In this document: positions 45,690-58,924 of the stretch, piece after piece
Layout of the letters: every line of letters begins with the position of its first letter
Numbering within the stretch: position 1 is the first letter of the stretch
From: Apostichopus japonicus
Taxonomy: Eukaryota > Echinodermata > Holothuroidea > Aspidochirotida > Stichopodidae
Length of the DNA: 64,000 nucleotides
Direction: 5' to 3'
Assembly: GCF_037975245.1 (NCBI RefSeq)
Contig: NC_092579.1
Coordinates: 18,870,678 to 18,934,677 of the forward strand
The notes under the pieces: model-generated
What the model was told of the DNA's origin: nothing
The model's input: only the letters and a program-made list of their open reading frames with translations
Database searches by the model: none
Position numbers and translations under genes: made by a program

Positions 45690-47332
45690 TCAGTTCCCTT
45701 CGATGCTTCTTCCTTTCTAGAGTTCGTGCAATCTCTGCTAACGTGGCCCACTTCCCCACAGTTCCAACACGTTATGGTCTTATTCTTCCTTTTTCCCTCA
45801 TATAAGTTATTCCTTGTGTCTTTCCGCAGTAATTTCGTGAGGTTTTCCGTCAACTCGGCGAAACCCTTCGACACAGCATTACTTAAGACTTCACTCATCC
45901 CTTTGAGACTTTCGTCTTCTTTCACACTTTCCGTTCTTTCGCCTACCGCCCTCACTCTCTTTATGTTCCCTCTCTTCTGTTCCGACAACGCAAAAGCCTC
46001 GAGCTCAACAGCGATGCTAACCGCCTCGTTAAAGGTTTTCGGGCGCGCCTGGTAAATCTTCCACCTGAAGTCACTATCGCCTACAGCGTCAACGAAGAAT
46101 TCTCTTGCAAGAGTTTCCTTCATCTCAACTGATGCGTGAGGGTACGCTCTAGATAGGAGGCGCTGAGTGTCGTGCGCAAGCTCAGATACCGTCTCACCGG
46201 GTTGCCTACTCCTATTCCTTAGGAGTGTCCGGAACAGCTCTGTCTGGTTCGCCTGACCAAATCTCTGTTCAAGGGCCCCAACAACACAATGAAATACACG
46301 ACGTTTTGCGCTCTCGAGGTCACTTAACACCGCCTGAGCCGGCCCTCGTAGGCTTGCCGCTAATTGTAGCGCCTTCGTTTGCTAAGCCCAACCATTCAGT
46401 TCTGATATCAGTTCAAACTGTACCACGTAGTCTTCCCACGGGGTGGAACCGTCGTATGTGGGGGCCGTTACTCTGTTTACTTGGGGCCTATATTCGGGAA
46501 ATGGTGGCGCATAGGTCACCACTTTATCCGGGGGCTTCTCTGCAAATTTAGTCTCTAGAGGAACCTTGTTATCCACCATACTACCAGGTGGATACCCAAC
46601 GTATCCAGGTCTACCAGGCACTCCCTCACCAGGGTGGCATGACAACCCCCATCTCTCCTGCCCGTTACGTAACATCCCTCCTCCTGTCCCGCTAGGACTA
46701 TTGTTACCCCTGGTATTACACCAGTGACCCTCCTGCCTGTCAGATCTCCCCTTCACGCCCTCCTCCGGCCATCCCGAAGGTCGGTTCATCATTTCATTCC
46801 TTTCATGTACATCTGCCCAGTCCCATACTGGGGTTTGTAAGCCCACACCTGGATTGTTGCCAACAGTGTCCCTGACCCTCTCAGGACCCTTAAATGGATT
46901 CCCAGAAACCCGCCGGTTGTAAGTGTCATCCATCTGCCTGTACCCAGGGGCACCGAACCCGAGACCACCTTCCCGTCTCTCGTCCCAGTCTCTAAGTCCA
47001 GATTGCTCCAGCCTCAGTTCCTGTACAGCCCTCGGGGGATCCTCAGTCTGCATAGTAAAGGTGTTCCTCGCCTCCAAGTTAGAGGAAAGACCATAACCCT
47101 CACTTGTCCTCGTCTCTGACGCCCCTCGATCAGCAAGGTCCGGTCTGTCACCAGTAACTCCAGCAGCATCCAGTCTGCGCCCCTCCTGTCTGTGATCGCC
47201 TTCAGAGAACCTCCGTTGTCCCTCGTCCAGTAGCTGGATTAGATCCCCGACACCAGATGATCTCTCAGGGAGAGTCCACGCCACCTGATCGCTGCAGACT
47301 GAACTGCCATCAAAAGGGTTGGTACCAGACAT
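45668..47332 (-). pseudogene. gag: gag polyprotein, interrupted by one in-frame TAG
   Basis: The ATG at 47332, 42 bases after the primer site, opens a 316-codon frame that stops at a TAG at 46382-46384. The same frame then continues for 237 codons to 45668. The first part is Gly/Arg/Pro-rich and ends in a conserved gag segment (TAPTYDGSTPWEDYVVQFEL). The second part continues it with SLRGPAQAVLSDLE and ends with a CCHC zinc knuckle CWNCGEVGHVSRDC (45728-45769), the nucleic-acid-binding nucleocapsid motif. The TAG falls in the middle of the conserved capsid-like block, so it either inactivates this copy or is read through. Everything else in the frame is intact. Confidence 0.85.
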
Positions 47333-47374
47333 CGTTGTCTACTCACCATACGACCGGAAAGGCACCAAGTTCAC

Positions 47375-47392
47375 ATCCCATCGCTGCCACCA
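47375..47392 (-). other. Primer binding site, tRNA-Leu-like
   Basis: One base inside the 5' LTR the coding strand reads TGGTGGCAGCGATGGGAT. This is complementary to the 3' end of tRNA-Leu of the AAG/UAG type (ending CCCACCGCTGCCA plus CCA), with a single mismatch against the vertebrate sequence as I know it. Confidence 0.65.
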
Positions 47393-47393
47393 A

Positions 47394-48422
47394 TGTAACG
47401 CTTTCCGCTTCGGTGGTATGGTGAAGTACCCAGTTGGCAATTGAGGAAGGGGGTTGTAGAAAGAGACTCGAGGACACCGTTGAAAAGAAGTACACTAACA
47501 GTGCATTATGAGTTTAAAAGGTATAATTAGGTAAACAATGTACCTGCCGTACATCTTTCGTAAAGCATGATAAACAAATAATATATACAGAAAGTAGAAC
47601 AATAAAACCTAAACACAATAACAAGGGCGTCATACAGGAACTAGCCCTAATATGTAAGCTGCCTAGCAGCGCAGCTAACTATAGGCGCTGCGTCAAAGAC
47701 AACGCAGGCACAACGCAGGCTAAACTATAGGTACTGCGTCAAGGGCGACGCAGCGTAAGGACAACGCAGCGCAGCTAACGATGAAGTTCGGTCAGCCCGC
47801 GAACCCTACGCTGCGACGACCTTGCGCAGGCACAAGCAGTTACGCAGCGCAGCTGCAGAATGCATGCAGGCACAAGCAGTTACGCAGCGCAACTGCTGAG
47901 TGCATAACTTGACCCTCTGCACAAGCCAAAAATAATCTAAGTCCCTAAAACAACATACAAATTCGGCATAGATTCTGCCTAGCAAATTACACTAAATATA
48001 TCGCAACTTAATGTCTAAAATCGCTCCTTGCACGACATTATAAATACCCCCGTAACTGTATAGAATCCTATACACGATTTAATTAACCAATTATGAAAAA
48101 GCCAGTCAGATTGACAAGCGCCATAGCCCAATGACAGCCGGTCAACGGTCTCTACAATACTATACGAATATGAACTAACCCCGCCCCACTGTCTATGCAC
48201 CCCTAATAATTAACCGTATACTAAGAACAAAGGAGGCCTTGTCCACCGGACTGTTTACACAAAGCCCCGGCAGCAAGAACCAACTTCCGCAGCCAGCAAT
48301 AAACTGATACTCAAGTTACACAAACTAGAGACCTCCTAGCTGAAACGTTACGTAAGAAACATTTTATAACGGTTAATAGAAAATACGTACACACGAGAAA
48401 ATTAGGTTGTTTTCCCGTAACA
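47394..48422 (-). repeat. 5' LTR of the Ty3/gypsy element
   Basis: This is the upstream LTR with respect to gag-pol. It is 1029 bp, identical on reading to 38924-39952, and carries the same TATTTATA (48039-48046) and the same GC-rich internal repeats (about 47665-47908). It should contain the element's promoter, directing transcription leftwards against netrin. Confidence 0.93.
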
Positions 48423-50479
48423 ATACTACCGCTCTAACTAAATTTGCGGAATAACGTTCAAGATGAATGTTGGTTAAATGATATGGGGGTGGGGGTATAG
48501 GTGTAGAGGGTGTATAGTCTTGTTCAAAAAGATACTGAAAAGCAAAAACAAAAAATGGAAAAAAAGGTCGACAAACAGACAAACATATAAACAAATTCTG
48601 AAAATTTCGCTGGAACGGATGTTTGTTTTGGTTTTTCTTTATTTTGATTTGTCATACGGGTATAAGACATTCGTGATTTCATCAAGATAGGATGTTTATA
48701 CAGCTGGAATACGAAAATGCTGTTACTTGGAAAAGAAGAATATTATGATTGGTTTATATAGTCTACCCACCGATTTTTATAAGTTACACACATTGACAGA
48801 TTACAACCTTTTCCTCACGAGACAAATTTGACAAATTGATAATAGCTTAGCAGCTTCTCAAATTGTCAAATAAAGAAATTGTTTGTTATCATATAGGTCT
48901 ATTTAAATTCAAGCAATTGGTTTCGAGATAAGACCTATACACACATACAGGTTAATGTGAAGTGAGGAGTATGTATGTAGGGACATTACGGTAGTTATGG
49001 CAGCGGTAAAAGCATAGAATAGTTTTTTATTGGGTTCCACCTAACAAACACTAGTTCCACACTGGTCACCCTTCCCTCCCTGCTCGAATCTGCCCATTTA
49101 TAGGCTACTATACTCGTCCGTCATGTGACATCTCCTTGTTCTTACGCCCTATCGTTTTATTTTTGTTTCTTGTTTTGGTTATAATTTTTTGGTACTTTGC
49201 CATAACCAACATGCTCTCGCAAATCTGCCAAACCATTGGAAAGCTTTGGCCATGAACGTTCTTATTATCTCGTGGAGAAAATGTAATCAGCGGGTAGCTT
49301 CTGTTGAAACTGAAATCTAGGTACGAGGTTAGGGTGATAACGTTGATTTCTGATAATATATATATTAACTCATGTTTAACAAATGAACTCAAAAGCATTC
49401 CCCACGGCGACAAACCCCACGCTAGCTCTTCAGGAATGCAACTAAAATGTATTAAATATATATATATATATATTCCTCGAGGGTTGAAAACAGCCCATAG
49501 GAAGGACAGAAAAGTCCAAGTATGCGTATACGTATATGTGTATTCTTGCGGTGTATATAAATTTTGACATTCAAACAGCCAAGCAAGTGGTTTATCTTGA
49601 AAAGCAAAAAAGACTATAGAAGAACTCGAGACTGTTATAATGGCAGGCAAACAGCGGGGTAAATGATCGAGTTATTGAAAAAGCTGACAAATGTTTCCAT
49701 AAATAGCAAACATTTCCAGTTTCAGGTTTCTTTTAAACTATACCTTCTTGTCTTTGTGGAAATCAAGTTATCCAATATTTGTTCACATTATAATGTGTTA
49801 TGATCATCTCGCTATAATACCGACCATGGCAGCCTGGGAGATGATGTAAGGTAAAACCCAACATCACTGCAGTTCATTAGTTTGACCAGATAAATTTAAA
49901 AATTTCAAAACGTGTTCTATATAGATCAAGTATTTGCCGTCTACATGGCTCGTCCCATGGCCATAAAAATGTTAAACACTATCTTGTAAGGAAATATAAT
50001 AGTAATATTACGATTGTTTGGGGATTTTTTTTATCGTTGTTCATATACTTCTTCAAGGAGTAGCAACACAGGTTGGGGTGGGGTTGAAGGTGGGTAGCAG
50101 CTACACCAGTGTGCAGTGGTGGTGAGCTCACAGTAAATAAATGTATAGATGTTATTTCTTTCACCCATTTGAGAGTCATACGGTATACAGTGCTTTCGAA
50201 TGTCGTCCGCGGTGTTCTGAATCTATAAGTTCAAACAGATCAAAAAGGTTGGCGTGCAAACTTCCATTGGTTCACTTGTTCTTCAGTTTACTTGCATCAT
50301 TAAGCAAGCAAAGGGTAATTGTTCTACTAGGAATTGAACCAAGGAATAAAAGCAAAAATATTATTATGATCTTACGTCATGTGCAGCGAGTGTGTAATAG
50401 TGACGTCACACAAAAGCGTCACACAGAAACGTCACACAGAAGCAAACGGGTTTCTTGAACCACACAATTTCTGTCTTGT

Positions 50480-50629
<150 letters not shown>

Positions 50630-51496
50630 CTAGTAGGGTCAAATAATGGTCAATCACGCTCCAACTCAACAACAATTTTAATGTCACTTTCAAAGTAAAT
50701 TAATTTAGTACTTCACGATGTCTAGAAATAATTCAGATATTCAGAACCACAAGGAGCATATCTTTCAAAGCAATTTATAGTATGCTCAAATTTGAGACCA
50801 TTATACTGATGACCTTTTAGTAATGAGTAAATTTAGGTAGCTGTAGTCCTAAATGTCTTCATATCCGGATCCCTCTCATATATTTACCGCTGTCATTTCT
50901 CCTTCATGCATTGTAGTCAAGTGACGAACGGAGTGCAACGATCTCATTTCATACGCGGAGAATTTTGCCTAAATGATCTGTTGACATTTTGTTAAAGTTA
51001 TTACAACGACGGCGTTCCAACCAACTGTAACGCTTGTTGTCAAGGTCAACGAGGGGTGACCGGCTGGCTGTTTTGGACTGAAACGGGATTAAAAGGATTG
51101 ATTTAAATCGGCTATTTGTGTGCGGTCGTACTAAAATTCCATAACAATACAGTTATTGTAGCTTGATTATAGTCTACTTTCATCCCCCTCCCCAAAAAAC
51201 AAAGAACAAGTAAAAGCTAATATCAATTTCATTTAATCTCCCACTTTCCTTTTAGTATGAGCGGAAAACTAAAGTGAAACAAGTGTCTGCACGACATAAT
51301 GTAAAGATACGAATGACTTGAAACTTACAGGAAGATGATCCATGCTATCCAGATCATTTGCATTAACCAGACACATTTCCATTGCATATTGCAGTAACAT
51401 AAATCACACATAGACCAACTTATTTCCGACGCAATCTACGTAAAACTTTAATCTGCCTCATAAATAAGCAATGGTAAATTAAAACCACACAGGAAT

Positions 51497-51771
51497 CAGG
51501 GATAGATCCACGATTTTTTTGTTGTACAGGAGGGGACGGTGTCCCCGGGGGTCACTGAAGCCTACTCCCGTGTATTTGAGGGGAGTATAATTCTAAAACG
51601 TTAAATAATTCAATATGAAGAGAAGCGTGGCTATAAGTGAGTCCTTTTATTAGGTCTAAAGACAAGATTGTGCTGTTGTATAATTTTCGATTTTTGTGTG
51701 AGGTTGGAACCCCTCCCCAACCCCCAACTCCCAACCCTGAAACCCCCATCCCCTCCAGATCCGCGCTTGAT
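51497..51771. mobile_element. Possible non-autonomous element with GGATC-type inverted ends
   Basis: The left side TCAGGGATAGATCCACGA and the right side in reverse complement TCAAGCGCGGATCTGGA form a loose inverted repeat, with G/C-rich subterminal runs inside. No target duplication was found, so this is tentative. Confidence 0.35.
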
Positions 51772-53075
51772 GAGTTTCTCTTGTTTTCTCGAGTTCATTT
51801 ATCTTCTGGCTGTCTACAGTATGAAAGTATACTCACATATAACCACGTGCCACGTTCATATCTATCAATTTTAGATTCATCACCATATAGTTTATAAGGT
51901 TCCACAGGGTAAAACACCCAGTTTAGTCCTTAAATGTTAGTTTTTTCTTTACATCCTGAAATTTGATAAACGTTCTGTCGTATTATTAATGGCATTTCCG
52001 CACTATATAGTTCTTGTAATGAACATGTGTTTACGTCAAATCTATATTAACAAACACAGACGAGTTCTTTGTCAACATGCGTGTGTTTTTATTAAATTTT
52101 TATGTTTGCTCTCGACCAACAAGAGAAAGTGAAAAGAGAGAAAAGTAAAAAGAGAGAAAAATACGAGGAGTCACGTGGGATGCCTTTAATTTTCTTAGTC
52201 ACAAGACCGACCGAAGATCAAAATTTGGTGTTCCTCCCTTAGGGACCGGAAAAAATGAATATCAAATTTTGCTGTCTAAATTGGATTTGGGGAAAGAAAT
52301 TACCATGAATTGAAATATGCCCGTGCAAACAGCTTATAATATACTCGAGTTAAATGCGAAGTGAACACTTAATTGTATATCTACATAGAAATTGATACAC
52401 TATCAACACAAGGGGGTGGGTGAGTAGCAACTGTGTGTGTGTGCTTGCCATAAGGTGGTGACCCTAGTCGTATATTTAAATACCAAAATGATATTCTTGA
52501 CGGTTTTTGTTCGCCTTTATTACAAAAGACCTCTTTGCCGGTGGGGTGGGTAAATACTTTGATAACAACTTAAAGTGAGTTATGCCTCTGGAAATGAATT
52601 CTGTCAGATCCATTAAATCTAACGGTCGAAACGGGAGATGTTTTGTCAAAAGGGAGGGAAAATATCTCAATTTAATCTCTATCAAAAAGTCAAAGATATA
52701 TAGTACCGACTTATATCGTCAACTAAAACGATCTGCTGTTATAGATTTTTTTTCCACCTTCTTTGGAGTTTCAAAACAAAGTCAGAGATTGAATAGTCGG
52801 ACTACTATATTTTCTCATGATGACATTTAAGGTAGATATTTTGAATATCCAAACTACTGTACAGAAAAGGATTATTTCTTGAAGTTATGACACAACCATC
52901 ATTTTTTCGTGATATACAGTGGTTTTTGAGGAGCTTTCACATGAAAATGTTTTGTACAGTTTGGGAAAAATGAGAAAACTACTAAAGTGAAAATTTATAG
53001 TCGACATAGAGTGTGGACGATGATCAGGTTGTGCAGTGGCCAAGTCTCTCTTCTTATTGTGTATTTCTTGTTGTG

Positions 53076-53140
53076 GCGGGTGGGTGGGTGGGGTGGGTGG
53101 GTTTGGGTTGGGGTGGGGTTGGGGTGGGGTGTGCTAAGGT
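53076..53140 (+). repeat. G-rich GGGTGGGTGGG / GGGGTT minisatellite
   Basis: Runs such as GGGTGGGTGGGTGGGGTGGG followed by GGGTTGGGGTGGGGTTGGGG satisfy the pattern of four or more closely spaced G-runs for a G-quadruplex on the netrin sense strand. Confidence 0.8.
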
Positions 53141-56100
53141 TTGGGATGACACTTATGAGAGCGATATATATCCCAATAACATAAGCCAATCTGTTGAAAC
53201 GTATTTCGAGCTCCTTGTAACGCATGAGGCGATGAAGGAGGACCGCCAGAGGTTAGGCAAAATCTGGGGGATGTGATCTCCCCCTGTTAAACTGTCAGCC
53301 ATCTTAAACCTACCCCCGTGAAAATTACGCCAGACGTACGTCCTTATTGCGAGCAAAATAAGGACGGCATCCTATGCAAGTGTAACTCTTAAACGCAAAA
53401 GGAGCTATCTGCCCAGTATCCGATATATCTTGCACTGTCAACATTTTGTTATAAAAATGCATTTAGCCAGAACTTTCAGTTACTGTTACAAAAGTATATA
53501 TACCTTATATTGAATACAAAAAGCCATGGGAACTCTCGATAGTGGCTAGGGGCAACGTGTTAAACGGTGGATTACTCACGTTTTGTGAAATTTCTCTGTT
53601 TAAGTGTGAGACAATTACAACCCTCTGAACTCACCAAAAAGCGTGATAATTGAAACTACCACTATGTATAAGCTGCAGTCATTTGTTTTCAACGTTTATT
53701 CGTTTAAAATCCCCTCCAAAAAAAAAAAGCAGAAGAGTGGTTTAGTTTGAACCGAAGTACCGTTCTTTTGTCCGTTCCGTAATTCCTTTCATATAGGACA
53801 GACCAAAGCGTATACTTAGCTATTATCTTGTGCAAAAAAGAAAAAGGTGAAGCTGTACATAGCTTGCAGCATCAGTTTGAACAGCTTTTGTGTATGAAAT
53901 GAGCAATATTTGAGATGAGCTTGTCCCTATTTACCTTACTCAAGGCTATCAGACCCACCTTTTCTTTTCTTTTCGTCCTCTTTTTTCTGTTTGTTACAAA
54001 AGTTTGTTTCTTAGAAGACACAGCTTTTCTTCATTGCAGCTCACTTGAGTACACTCTTAAAAGAGATAAAACTTCAAACAGATTCACCAAAAAATGTCCA
54101 TAACACCTTTTCCCTGAGTTGCCTTAGGGGGAAGGGAGGGGGAACACATCGATCGACGACAAATGGTATGGATTTATTTTGGGCCTGTTTCCTTTTCTCT
54201 GTTTTGATGGAATCAACATCCTTCTTATCTAACACGACTTATCTTTGGGACTGAATAAAGAAGAAGATTATTTTCACGTCTTCACACGAAAAACCTTCTT
54301 CATTGTCTTTTTTATACAGTTTCGTAAAAATCTTGTTAAAATTGTTCTTCTCTGAAACACTTCAAAGGTGACAAGTAGTTAGCTACAAAACCTTCTAACT
54401 GCAACTTAACGCGGTGATAAATAGTAGAAACATCTGATTCAGCCATTTGTTACCAAAAAAGGATCTAGAGAGTAAATATTGTAATGTGCTTTGTTTTGTT
54501 CTACTTCTTTAGACTTCTTTGCCCGGTCCGCCGATGAAAGCTTGAATAATTCTGTTTAGTAGGTCCATGGCTATTGCATTGACAACACAGCTTACGATTT
54601 ACTTGTAGAGAAACACGATGTTAGCAATAGTGATCATGTGTGTGTGTGGCAGTCTGTGTGTTTACTGGAGAGGGAGAAGGATGTTCATATAACTCTGCAT
54701 AGCTACCAAACTAAATTGATTACTCAATACAAATACATACTTTATTGTTATATATCTTATGATTTCTGTAACATATAGAGATGAAGATAAGACCTATCTA
54801 ATTTAACTTGGTGGTAAAGTGGGGTTGAGGTGGTTAAAGATGTGATTCCATAAGTAGTAAATACGATCAAACTGAAATTAGTCAAACAAATACACTGCAT
54901 TGTTACGTTTTTGTAGTATAGCATCGAACAGTAACGCAACTGTATACAGTAAATATACGGAAACAGTATTATGTGTTCAATAAAACTCAGCTCCAGTCAA
55001 TTCACCTTTGACCTTTAACTATCAAGCGGCTCATTGTAACATCAGCTGGTTTATCTCAATGATTTGATTCACGGTATAGGCAGTAGCTATATATAATATA
55101 TGTGTAGTGTACTACCCGTTCGATTTAGGTCATTTAAGGTTACATCTGTCCTAGCATGTTGACCTCACTCAACCAGCCGTTTCATGATAAAATGGTTCAT
55201 GATAAATTCCACAGAAAACCACACACACACATATATATATAAATGATAATCAAGGCTACTTGTGGTTTAATCGTGTGACATACATTTTCTCACTTAATAG
55301 TCATGTAAGTGTTACTCTAAAGTGACTCGAAACTTCACAAACCGCGGAATATTTTGTTGAGGTGTCCCATTTTCAGCGGGAAGCCATTTCATATTTGAAG
55401 GCAAAAGTTTAACTTAAACGGCTCCAAAGCAATTTTAACAAGTCGCCAAAGATTCTTCTTTACAATTTGAGTTGAAACATTTCTTCCTTTTTATGAAGTT
55501 TTGACACTTTTCCAAAAACTTTTTTTTTTTTAAATAAATGCCTATATGTGAAATGAGTTAATATATTTAAAGGGTTTATTTTAGGAGTCTTTGTCAATTT
55601 CTAACTAATTGGAGTATATATGATAACGACTAGCTGTAGTTAAATTATAGTTGAATGGCTATAAATATATATATAGCTCACCATGTATTAGCTGATTGTA
55701 CTATTCTCCCTTTAAATTGGATACATGGGGGGGGGGGGGCTATAGGCCCGCAAATGTTCGTCTATCCGCCCCTAAATAAAAATAAAAGACATTTTTGGGG
55801 GGGGGGGGGAGATCCGAGCAGTACTCTGCCTGCACCCCCTCTTTTTGAAAAAAAAAATGAATACCATTTTGTTGTTTGGTAGGGGGAGGAGGGGGGAGAG
55901 GACTTATATAAAGTGCGTCCGAGAAGCTGCCCTAGGGTTAGGGTTTGACCAAGTTCTTAGCAGCAAGTAATGTTTTTTGGAGGGGTTCTCTGGATGAGGG
56001 CAACGTTTTATAGACGCATTGCGCCTCCCATCCTCTCACTCACCTTATTCTGTCCATCACATATCTCATCTGTCCAAAGGCATATAGGGGACATTCTACA

Positions 56101-57686
56101 TGTAGGACCATACTATAGGTATACTCCGTACTATTGAACCTCGTTCTGCAAACGTGACATACACACTGTTCGCGACTGGCACGTCTCATTCTGAAGCGAC
56201 TCAGTACTGGTCGGGATTTACTGACCGAAGCAACAGAATAAAAGATTGTTAGTTTACTCATCACTGGCATTCTCTAAAAAAACGATCGATAGTTGGGGGG
56301 ATCAGATTAAACTGTGATTACCTACTTTAACTACCCCATGCTATGATCTCTAAGCTTTTTACTTTACTTTACTTTCCTTTTTCGTTTCAAGCTAATTTGT
56401 CAGGGAAGTTAGTCGTTACTTTTTCCATATAGGTTATAGCTTATAGTTCCGTCACTTCGTCAACAATACCTGTTGAGTATTACAGCCCAATTGGGTTCGT
56501 TTTCAAGTGGTCGGAAAACACAACACTCCAAACAATAGCAAACATACGGTAACAATAGGCTATTGCAATTAGATTGGTTGGTAAACGATACCTTTAACAC
56601 TTTACCTCAATAGGTGTTCTTATAGTTAGAATTAGGACAAGAAAACAAAAATCAATTCGCGTCACGGTTTTATGCACACGATAGACCTTTTAAGCGCTAA
56701 AAGTGAAATTGACAACCGATGTAAGCTGTCGTATGGTAGTCCCGTCCTAAAGGTGTGTGAATGAAATAACATTTTGCTTACTTTCGCTATGCTATGAATA
56801 ATAATTCATTGATCAATTTACTTTATTTATCATTCTTTCAATCAGCTAGTTATAGTATGCAATAAGTAACATTTAGGTGTTTCAATTTATCCTAAATTTT
56901 GTCTCATTTTGTGAGAACATGGACGAAATGTACAGATAGGAATTTCTTATCTGCAGCCCGAAAGACAAAATAAAAAAAACACACAACCCCCCCCCCCCAA
57001 AAAAAAACGGACAAACTTACAAAGGATATCAACAGTTTATCGAATCATTGTCATGTCTCGCTTGCCGTTCTTTGATTTGTTACCTCGTTATGATCTGTGA
57101 TTGGAATTGACAGTACATGTAGAAAATGGTCTAATTAGCTATGTTGCCAATTGTGTGTATGTATACCCTGGCGAGATTATACCAACTTTTGAATCAATGT
57201 CTGAACTTCCCTTCCAATCCTATATTCTCGTTTTGTGAGGATGGGGAGATGGGGTGGGTAGTGGTTGGCGGGGGGAGGGGGGTTGGGGTGAAGAGGAGCC
57301 TGTAGTAGAAAAGATAAGCATTCACAAAAGGCACCATTTCTAAGTCTAAATTGTATATATCATATTTGCCCTCCATAAACTTACTACATCATTTAATTAT
57401 AAACAATACGATCCTCATTATACGTTGCGATGTTTACCTTTTAGGAGTATAGTTGCTATACGTGTAAGCATGCCATCCAGACACTATTAAAGAACGATCG
57501 TGTCACGATCACACCGATTAACCTTTGACGCGACTGGGAATTGGTGACAACATTGTGCGCAGTCATATTAGACAGGTACAACGAATACCATCTTTGATAC
57601 AGTCATTGTATGAACGTACCACACATATAGCCATTATACGTATCCACGTCGAAGAGAAAATAGCCTGTCACAGTACAACATTGCCC

Positions 57687-57806
<120 letters not shown>

Positions 57807-58524
57807 CCATATGACATTCGAATATGACAATTTTTGGAAGGTCAATGGCGATGAGATAGGCAACCTTCGAGTGTGTGAGCTGTCGTAATGGGAGTTTAAT
57901 TTCACCCCTGCTCCCTTAAATGTCAATCATAACCATCTCAGTTTATCCCGTTTGTAACATATAGCCAATTTGACGTTGTGATTTGTCAAGATCCAGCTGG
58001 GACTTTATAGTTTGGTTCCTAAATGTGTTCATGTCATGAACCTGAATAATTACTTCAAACATACTTGATTTCATGTTGGACATTTTTTTTACATCTCAGT
58101 TTTAGCTTGGCTACCTGTGGATTCCAGACAGTTATAAAAGCCCTGCAGTAGAAAATAATATGTTACAGCTAGCTCTATGACTGACAAAGTCAAAAGTTGG
58201 GTGTAAAGCAATAGGTATGCATGGGGTTTGTTAGTGTTGTGGTTCGTGCAATGCTGGTCCAATAGCGATGGCACACACAAACAGACACACGCACTACAAA
58301 GGGGAGGTGGGGGGGGGGTGTGTAGGTTCAATGAGATCCAGATATATGCAGCTATACAAACATTATTGTGCTTTCCTGTAGTTATGCACAACCAATCATG
58401 TTAATCATGAGTACCAGATACAACACAATAAGAATGATAAATCTTCTACGGTGATACGACGTAATGATATTTAATTTCAATGAGCTAAAATGCTGCCAAA
58501 AAATGATTTGCTTCAAGTTCAGAA

Positions 58525-58562
58525 AGAAGGAAGGGGAGGGAAGGGGAGGGGAGGGGAGGGGG
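58525..58562 (+). repeat. Purine GGGGA repeat
   Basis: GAAGGAAGGGGAGGGAAGGG continues as repeated AGGGG units, another quadruplex-capable purine tract in the netrin intron. Confidence 0.7.
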
Positions 58563-58638
58563 CGATTTTTACAAAGATACAGCAGTACACTATGAATCCG
58601 TTATAACTAGTTCATTATGAGGTTGATGTCATATAAGG

Positions 58639-58924
58639 CCCTGGTATGCAATTGTTTGCTGCTTGGTGACCCCAATTTTACGCTTCTTCTTCTTCTCGAC
58701 CCCCTCTTTTGACAAATGTTACTTTATGCGATCAATGGTCCTAAATTGTAATATATTGGGGTTTCGTATGGCAACTTTTGAAGTTATACAAAGGTATGTT
58801 CAAGATTTTTCTACATTTGTTCTCACAATTATCGACATTTCTCTCTTCCGATGTTTCTACGCCACCATCTAAATTATTTTGGCGACCCTGAAAAGGATGG
58901 AGACCCCATTTTGAATACCACGTC
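58639..58924. mobile_element. hAT-like repeat, copy A (CCTGGTAT ... GAATACCA ends)
   Basis: It starts GCCCTGGTATGCAATTGTTT, contains TGGTGACCCCAATTTTA and ends TTTTGGCGACCCTGAAAAGG followed by CCCCATTTTGAATACCA. Start and end are imperfect inverted repeats, and the same start and end occur at 63362-63693. In reverse complement the end resembles hAT termini with GGGGTCGC. No target duplication is evident. Confidence 0.5.

Larger units (their letters stand above)
38924..48422 (-). mobile_element. Complete Ty3/gypsy-type LTR retrotransposon with a zinc-finger third ORF
   Basis: Two 1029-bp LTRs that read as identical (offset 8470) bound a 9499-bp element transcribed from the minus strand, antisense to netrin. 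Both LTRs run TGTTAC to GTTACA on the coding strand. The flanks carry ATAC at 38920-38923 and 48423-48426, a 4-bp target duplication. On the coding strand the order is 5' LTR, tRNA-Leu-like primer site, gag (with one in-frame TAG), pol in the -1 frame with the domain order PR-RT-RNase H-IN, a third ORF with two C2H2 fingers, about 1 kb of non-coding sequence, polypurine tract and 3' LTR. The integrase after RNase H places it in Ty3/gypsy rather than Ty1/copia. LTR identity indicates a recent insertion. I could not place it in a named clade. Confidence 0.93.

Noticed and set aside
42845-45805. Several plus-strand open frames of 60-110 codons
   Set aside because: They are shadows opposite the retrotransposon pol and gag genes.
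49108-49650. 180-codon minus-strand open frame in the netrin intron
   Set aside because: It is partly built from TA-rich low complexity (Tyr-Thr and Tyr-Ile runs), has no recognisable domain, and no splice or promoter context.
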